45,442 bases of DNA, taken from positions 1 through 45,442 of the forward strand of contig NZ_BDBF01000058.1 in NCBI RefSeq assembly GCF_001612845.1, given 5' to 3'. The first letter of the stretch is position 1, and each line of letters opens with the position of its first letter. This document shows, piece by piece, positions 41,617-45,442 of this stretch. The notes below the pieces were generated by a model that was given only the letters and a program-made list of their open reading frames with translations, had not been told where the DNA came from and made no database searches. A program made the translations under genes and the position numbers. The DNA is from Nocardia elegans NBRC 108235. GTDB taxonomy: Bacteria; Actinomycetota; Actinomycetes; Mycobacteriales; Mycobacteriaceae.

Positions 41617-42444
41617 TCAGCTCTGCAGGAACGCCAGCAGATCGGCGTTGAAACGTTCCTTGTCGCCGGGGACCAGCGCGATCCCGTGCGAACCGCCCGC
41701 GTAGACGGTGAGCGTGGCGTTCGGGATGATCTTCGCCGCCTTGCGGGCCGTCGCGTCGATCGGCACGATCTGATCGTCGTCGCCGTGCACGATGAGTGTC
41801 GGCACGTCGAATTTCTCCAGGTCGGCGGTGAAGTCGGTGTATCCGAAGGCGTCGACACAGCGCACCCCGGCCTCGATCGACTCGTGCATCGCCATGAACC
41901 AGAACGCGTCGCGATTGCCCTGGGTGGCCTTGGTGCCCGGCCGGTTGGCGCCGAAGAAGCCCTCGGAGGTGTCGCGCCAGAACTGCGAGCGTTCGGTCAG
42001 AATGCCCTTCTTGATCTGATCGAACACCTCGTCGGGCACGCCTTCCGGGTTGCCCTCGGTGCGCACCATCAGCGGCGGGATAGCCGACAGCAACACCGCC
42101 GAGCGCACCCGCCCGGTGCCGTGGCGGCCGATGTAGCGAGCCAGTTCGCCACCGCCCATGGAATGTGCCACCAGCGTGACATCGCGCAGGTCGAGCCGGG
42201 TGAGCAGATCGTTCAGATCGTCGGCGAAGGTGTCGAAGTCGTATCCGCCCCACGGCTGTGCCGAGCGTCCGTGACCGCGGCGGTCGTGTGCGATGCCGCG
42301 AAAGCCGTTGTCCGCCACGTGTTTCAACTGATCGTCCCAGGCGTCGGCGTTGAGCGGCCAGCCGTGGATGAAGACCACGGGGCGGCCCGAACCCCAGTCC
42401 TTGTAGTAGATGTCGACCTCGTCACGCGTTGTGCACACAGGCAT
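41617..42444 (-). CDS. alpha/beta hydrolase (cofactor-free chloroperoxidase type)
   Basis: A 275-residue alpha/beta-fold hydrolase, close to non-heme chloroperoxidases and aryl esterases. Oxyanion region HGWPLNADAW, nucleophile Ser95 (AHSMGGGE), acid Asp in VHGDDDQIVP and His in GGSHGIA give the full triad. EGFFGANRPGTKATQ is a lid segment typical of this group. ATG 42444 is preceded by GGAGGAGG with correct spacing. It converges on the SDR gene. Natural substrate likely a small ester or peracid; halogenation activity is a side reaction of the fold. Confidence 0.92.
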   Translation of the reverse strand: MPVCTTRDEVDIYYKDWGSGRPVVFIHGWPLNADAWDDQLKHVADNGFRGIAHDRRGHGRSAQPWGGYDFDTFADDLNDLLTRLDLRDVTLVAHSMGGGELARYIGRHGTGRVRSAVLLSAIPPLMVRTEGNPEGVPDEVFDQIKKGILTERSQFWRDTSEGFFGANRPGTKATQGNRDAFWFMAMHESIEAGVRCVDAFGYTDFTADLEKFDVPTLIVHGDDDQIVPIDATARKAAKIIPNATLTVYAGGSHGIALVPGDKERFNADLLAFLQS

Positions 42445-42582
42445 GGACGAACCTCCTCCGCGTGCGCCCGCCGGCCTCGGTCGCGGGCCGTGAGAACGAG
42501 ACGCGACCTCCAGCGTAGGGTCCGCGACCGAGGTGAGGGGCTACGAATCGGTTACGTCAGCAATTGATCAGCTATCGACTGC

Positions 42583-43557
42583 TCACGGCTCGAGGACGAC
42601 CTTGCCGACGGTCGCGCGGTCCTCGAGGGCCCGGTGTGCGGCCGCGGCGTCGCCGAGGGCGAAACGGTGCACCGCCGGGCGCAGCCGCCCGGATCCGGCC
42701 GCGGCCAGCGCGCGCGTCTCCAGGGCCGCGATTCCGCCGCCGCGTGCGAGCATGTCCGGGCCCAGAACCGACCGTGAGGTGATGCCGCGGGCGGCGAGTT
42801 CATCGTGGTCGATTTCCAGCGCGCTATCGCTCCAGCCGAAGACGAGACGGGCGCCGCCGGGTGCGAGCAGTTCGACCGCCGCGCGGCCCGCTGCGCCGCC
42901 GACTCCGTCGAAGACCCAGTGCGCGGGCCGTTCGCCGAAGCGTGCGCGCACCGCGTCGGGCCAGCTCGGGTCGGTGTAGTCGAGGGCGAGCTCGGCGCCG
43001 TTGGCCGCCACTGTGGCGACCTTGGCCGGACCACCGGCCAGTCCGACGACGGTGAGCCCGGCGCCGCGCAGATATTGCACGAGCAGCGTGCCGATCCCGC
43101 CCGCCGCGGCCGGCACCACCGCGAGCTGTCCCGGCTCGAGCTCGGCGAATCCCAGAATGCCCAGGGTGGTTCGCCCCGTGCCGATCATCGCCACCGCCGC
43201 GCCCGGATCCAGTGCGTCCGGAATCCGGTGCAGCCGTTGGGCATCCGCGACCGCCAGTTCGGCATAACCGCCCGGCGCTGCGCCCAGGTGGGTGACGACC
43301 CGAGCGCCCAGCAGATCCGCGTCGACACCTGAGCCCACCGAGTCGACGACGCCCGCGACCTCCCGGCCGGGGATCGTCGGCAACGTCGGCAGCGGATAGG
43401 GGCCCGGCAGGCCTCGGCGCAAATGCGTGTCGACCAGGTGAATTCCCGCCGCGGCCATGACGATTCGAACCTGTCCGGCCGCCGGCCGCGGATCGGGGAC
43501 GGTCTCGTAGCGCAGGTTCTCGGCCGGGCCGAATTCGTGCAGGCGTATCGCTTTCAT
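42583..43557 (-). CDS. zinc-independent quinone oxidoreductase (MDR family)
   Basis: A 324-residue medium-chain reductase. MKAIRLHEFGPAENLRYETVPDPRPAAGQVRI opens the GroES-like domain; AAAGGIGTLLVQYLRGAGLTVVGLAGGPAKV is the NADPH-binding Rossmann motif; GKVVLEP ends the protein as in the family. The cysteine and histidine zinc ligands of alcohol dehydrogenases are absent. It probably reduces quinones or enones. ATG 43557 starts the conserved N-terminus. It is 33 bp downstream of the TetR stop on the same strand, so both may share a transcript. Confidence 0.92.
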   Translation of the reverse strand: MKAIRLHEFGPAENLRYETVPDPRPAAGQVRIVMAAAGIHLVDTHLRRGLPGPYPLPTLPTIPGREVAGVVDSVGSGVDADLLGARVVTHLGAAPGGYAELAVADAQRLHRIPDALDPGAAVAMIGTGRTTLGILGFAELEPGQLAVVPAAAGGIGTLLVQYLRGAGLTVVGLAGGPAKVATVAANGAELALDYTDPSWPDAVRARFGERPAHWVFDGVGGAAGRAAVELLAPGGARLVFGWSDSALEIDHDELAARGITSRSVLGPDMLARGGGIAALETRALAAAGSGRLRPAVHRFALGDAAAAHRALEDRATVGKVVLEP

Positions 43558-43590
43558 GAGCCCAGCCTGCAACCTCGACCATTGTTGAGG

Positions 43591-44154
43591 TCAAGTGCGC
43601 GCGGAACTGTCCGGTCCGGAGCCGACGCCGTGCAGGAGGGTGTCGACCACGATGTCGGCCGCGCGGGCGGGATCGAACTGGGGGAGGTTCTCGGCGGCGT
43701 CGACCATCAGCTGTGCCAGCAGCGTCGACACCCAGCCCGCGGGGAGGCCGGGCCGGAGCAGGCCTTCGTCGGTGGCTCGGCGCAGAAAAGTCTCGACCTC
43801 GGCGATCAGCGGTTCGCGCCGACCGCGGATGGTCTCGTCGGCCACCAGTCTCGCCGGCTCCACCGGCCAGCGGCGGTTGACGCCGATGATCGCTTCGACA
43901 TACCGGTGCAGGGCGACCGCGACCGGCGCCTCCCGGAGCCGTGCGCTCGCGATGGCTTCCTCGACCGCGTCGTATCGGGCCTGATACACGGCCCCGAGGA
44001 GGTCGTCGCGGGAGGCGAAGCGGCGGTAGACGGTGCGCCTGTCGACGCCGGCGGCAGCGGCGATGGCGGACAGGCTCGCCGACGGATCGTCGGCGAGCAG
44101 CCGGGCTCCGGTGGTCAGCACCAGTTCGATATTGCGGGCGGCGTCAGCTCTCAC
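43591..44154 (-). CDS. TetR-family repressor
   Basis: A 187-residue TetR regulator. RNIELVLTTGARLLADDPSASLSAIAAAAGVDRRTVYRRFASRDDLLGAVY is the helix-turn-helix; the remainder is an alpha-helical ligand domain with HRYVEAIIGVNRRWPVEPARLV. Start GTG 44154 is the only plausible one. It is divergent from an SDR gene, with an inverted repeat at 44201-44237, and lies upstream of the quinone oxidoreductase on the same strand. It therefore may control SDR on one side and its own operon with the reductase on the other. Confidence 0.91.
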   Translation of the reverse strand: MRADAARNIELVLTTGARLLADDPSASLSAIAAAAGVDRRTVYRRFASRDDLLGAVYQARYDAVEEAIASARLREAPVAVALHRYVEAIIGVNRRWPVEPARLVADETIRGRREPLIAEVETFLRRATDEGLLRPGLPAGWVSTLLAQLMVDAAENLPQFDPARAADIVVDTLLHGVGSGPDSSART

Positions 44155-44200
44155 CGGTTCAATGTACCCACTCGAGCAGCAGATAGCAGAATAATCGCTG

Positions 44201-44237
44201 CAATGTAGTAGCCGAAACAGAATTAAGTGCTACATTG
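44201..44237. promoter_or_regulatory. divergent-promoter inverted repeat CAATGTAG/CTACATTG
   Basis: Perfect 8-bp arms at 44201-44208 and 44230-44237, 21 bp apart. This AT-rich core of the tetR/SDR intergenic region may be two half-sites or two separate operators flanking a promoter. Confidence 0.6.
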
Positions 44238-44300
44238 ATGTGGCCTTTGATGAAGTCGGGTCGCTTCGAGTGCGACCGGACGTGGGACGGAGGAACGACT

Positions 44301-45140
44301 ATGGCCGGAACATGGCTGATCACCGGTGCGTCGCGGGGTCTGGGACGGGAGCTGACGGAGGCGGCGCTGGCCGCCGGGCACCGGGTCGTCGCCGGTGCGC
44401 GACGCCCCGAACAGCTCGACGATGTGGTGCGGCGCTACGGTTCGCACATCCTGCCGGTGCCGCTGGACGTCACCGACCCGGAGGCGGCCGAGGCGGCCGT
44501 ACGCGCGGCCGTGGAGACTTTCGGTTCGCTCGACGTCGTGGTCAACAACGCCGGATACGCCGGCAGCGCACCGATCGAGGAGATGGCCGCCGACGATTTC
44601 CGGGCGCAGGTCGAGACCAACCTGTTCGGCGTCGTGCACGTCACCCGCGCGGCGCTACCGGTGCTGCGGACTCAGCGGTCGGGTACCTTCGTCCAGATCT
44701 CCTCGATCGGCGGCCGAGTCGGTGGTTCGCCCGGGCTGGGTGCCTATCAGACGGCGAAATTCGCGGTCGAGGGATTCTCCGAAGTGCTCGCGAGCGAGGT
44801 CGCCCCGTTCGGGGTGCGGGTCGTGATCGTCGAGCCGGGCGCCTTCCGCACCGACTGGCAGGGCGCCTCGATGACCATCCATCCGGTGGGTGCCGACTAC
44901 GAGGCGACGGTGGGCGCCGTCCACCGCTTCCGCCGCGACAACGACGGATCCCAGCCGGGCGACCCCGCGCGCGCCGCCCGCATCATCGTCGAGGTGGCCG
45001 ACTCCGAGGAGCCGCCTCGCCGGCTGCTGCTGGGCAGTGACGCGCTGGCCGCGGCGCGGGCGGCCGGGCAGGCCCGGGCCGACGAAACCGAGAAGTGGGC
45101 CGCGGTGAGCGCCGCCGCGGACTTCGCGGCGGCCGGCTGA
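44301..45140 (+). CDS. short-chain dehydrogenase/reductase
   Basis: A 279-residue classical SDR. TGASRGLG at residues 8-15, LDVTDPEA, NNAGYAGSAPIEEM, and the catalytic pair Ser in QISSIGG and Tyr-x-x-x-Lys in YQTAK. PGAFRTDW follows, as in oxidoreductases acting on small alcohols or ketones. GGAGG seven bases before ATG 44301 supports the start. Divergent TetR control is likely. The gene ends 48 bp before ureF on the same strand with no terminator seen, so read-through into ureF is possible. Confidence 0.94.
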   Translation: MAGTWLITGASRGLGRELTEAALAAGHRVVAGARRPEQLDDVVRRYGSHILPVPLDVTDPEAAEAAVRAAVETFGSLDVVVNNAGYAGSAPIEEMAADDFRAQVETNLFGVVHVTRAALPVLRTQRSGTFVQISSIGGRVGGSPGLGAYQTAKFAVEGFSEVLASEVAPFGVRVVIVEPGAFRTDWQGASMTIHPVGADYEATVGAVHRFRRDNDGSQPGDPARAARIIVEVADSEEPPRRLLLGSDALAAARAAGQARADETEKWAAVSAAADFAAAG

Positions 45141-45188
45141 CCGCGCGGTTCTAGGATCGGAGATCGTGCCCGGCCGCAGGAGATGCCC

Positions 45189-45442
45189 ATGAGTCTCGCG
45201 ATGGTGATGTCGCTCGCCGATTCGCGGCTGCCCATCGGCGGGCATGTGCATTCCGGCGGTGTCGAGGAGGCGGTCGCCTCCGGGCTCGTGCGCGACCTCG
45301 ACACGGTGGCGGCCTATCTGCGCCGGCGGATTCGCACTACGGGCCTGGTCTCGGCCTCGCTGTCGGCGGCCGTCTGTGCGGGAACCCTGACTCCTTCGTC
45401 GGCCGAGGCGGAAGCCGACGCCCGCACCCCGGCGCCGGCGGC
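45189..45442 (+). CDS. ureF: urease accessory protein UreF (5' part)
   Basis: The N-terminal 84 residues of UreF, cut by the window end. MSLAMVMSLADSRLPIGGHVHSGGVEEAVASGLVRDL and YLRRRIRTTGLVSASLSAAV match actinobacterial UreF closely, including the LPIGGHVHSGG motif; AEADARTPAPA also agrees with the mycobacterial protein. UreF acts with UreD and UreG to load nickel into the apo-urease. I use ATG 45189 (GGAG six bases upstream); ATG 45183 directly abuts the same GGAG. ureG and ureD are expected beyond the window. The gene is separated from ureC by 8.7 kb. Confidence 0.95.
   Translation, partial: MSLAMVMSLADSRLPIGGHVHSGGVEEAVASGLVRDLDTVAAYLRRRIRTTGLVSASLSAAVCAGTLTPSSAEAEADARTPAPA

Noticed and set aside
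36478..45188. Genomic island or prophage inserted between ureC and ureF
   Set aside because: No integrase, transposase, tRNA, direct-repeat ends or clear change in base composition was seen, so only gradual gene gain or rearrangement can be claimed.

Overview
The window is high-GC actinobacterial DNA, most likely from Nocardia or a close relative in the Mycobacteriales. Evidence is the codon use, a WhiB protein, DtxR/IdeR-type iron boxes, and a gene backbone in the order I recall for Mycobacterium tuberculosis Rv1832-Rv1853: gcvP, a VWA lipid-envelope-type protein, glcB, two CNNM/CorC proteins, guaB1, an M56 peptidase with blaI, a thioesterase, then urease. That comparison is from memory, not from a search.

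Layout. 1-8.6 kb: the 3' end of gcvP, an HxlR regulator, a VWA protein, a WhiB protein, an HNH nuclease preceded by a tiny ORF, a flavodoxin-fold quinone reductase and malate synthase G. 8.7-15 kb: a membrane protein divergent from its likely TetR repressor, a hotdog-like protein, a secreted LVIVD/DUF305 gene pair and two NTF2-fold genes. 15-20.6 kb: three overlapping genes (two CNNM/CorC proteins and a protein often labelled 3-methyladenine glycosylase), guaB1 and a flavin/F420 oxidoreductase. 20.6-27 kb: DUF1992, ethanolamine ammonia-lyase eutBC, and a blaI / M56 peptidase / DEAD-box helicase unit. 27-31.3 kb: a ferric-siderophore ABC importer divergent from an FhuF-like reductase, with two iron boxes and a possible small RNA. 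31.3-33.3 kb: metY and an OsmC protein.

33.5-45.4 kb: a thioesterase and ureABC, then about 8.7 kb of unrelated genes before ureF, which runs off the window. The block between ureC and ureF is mostly regulator/enzyme modules (PadR with a SnoaL-like gene, TetR with an MFS exporter, TetR with an SDR), several with clear palindromes in the shared promoter region. This split urease locus is the main structural oddity.

The most interesting unexplained signal is at 31.1-31.23 kb. An iron box overlaps the stop codon of an FhuF-like gene whose Fe-S cysteine motif is cut off. It is followed by promoter-like elements and then a strong intrinsic terminator, with no gene between. That arrangement suggests an iron-repressed RNA of about 100 nt or the scar of a rearrangement.

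No tRNA, rRNA, CRISPR array, insertion sequence or prophage was seen.
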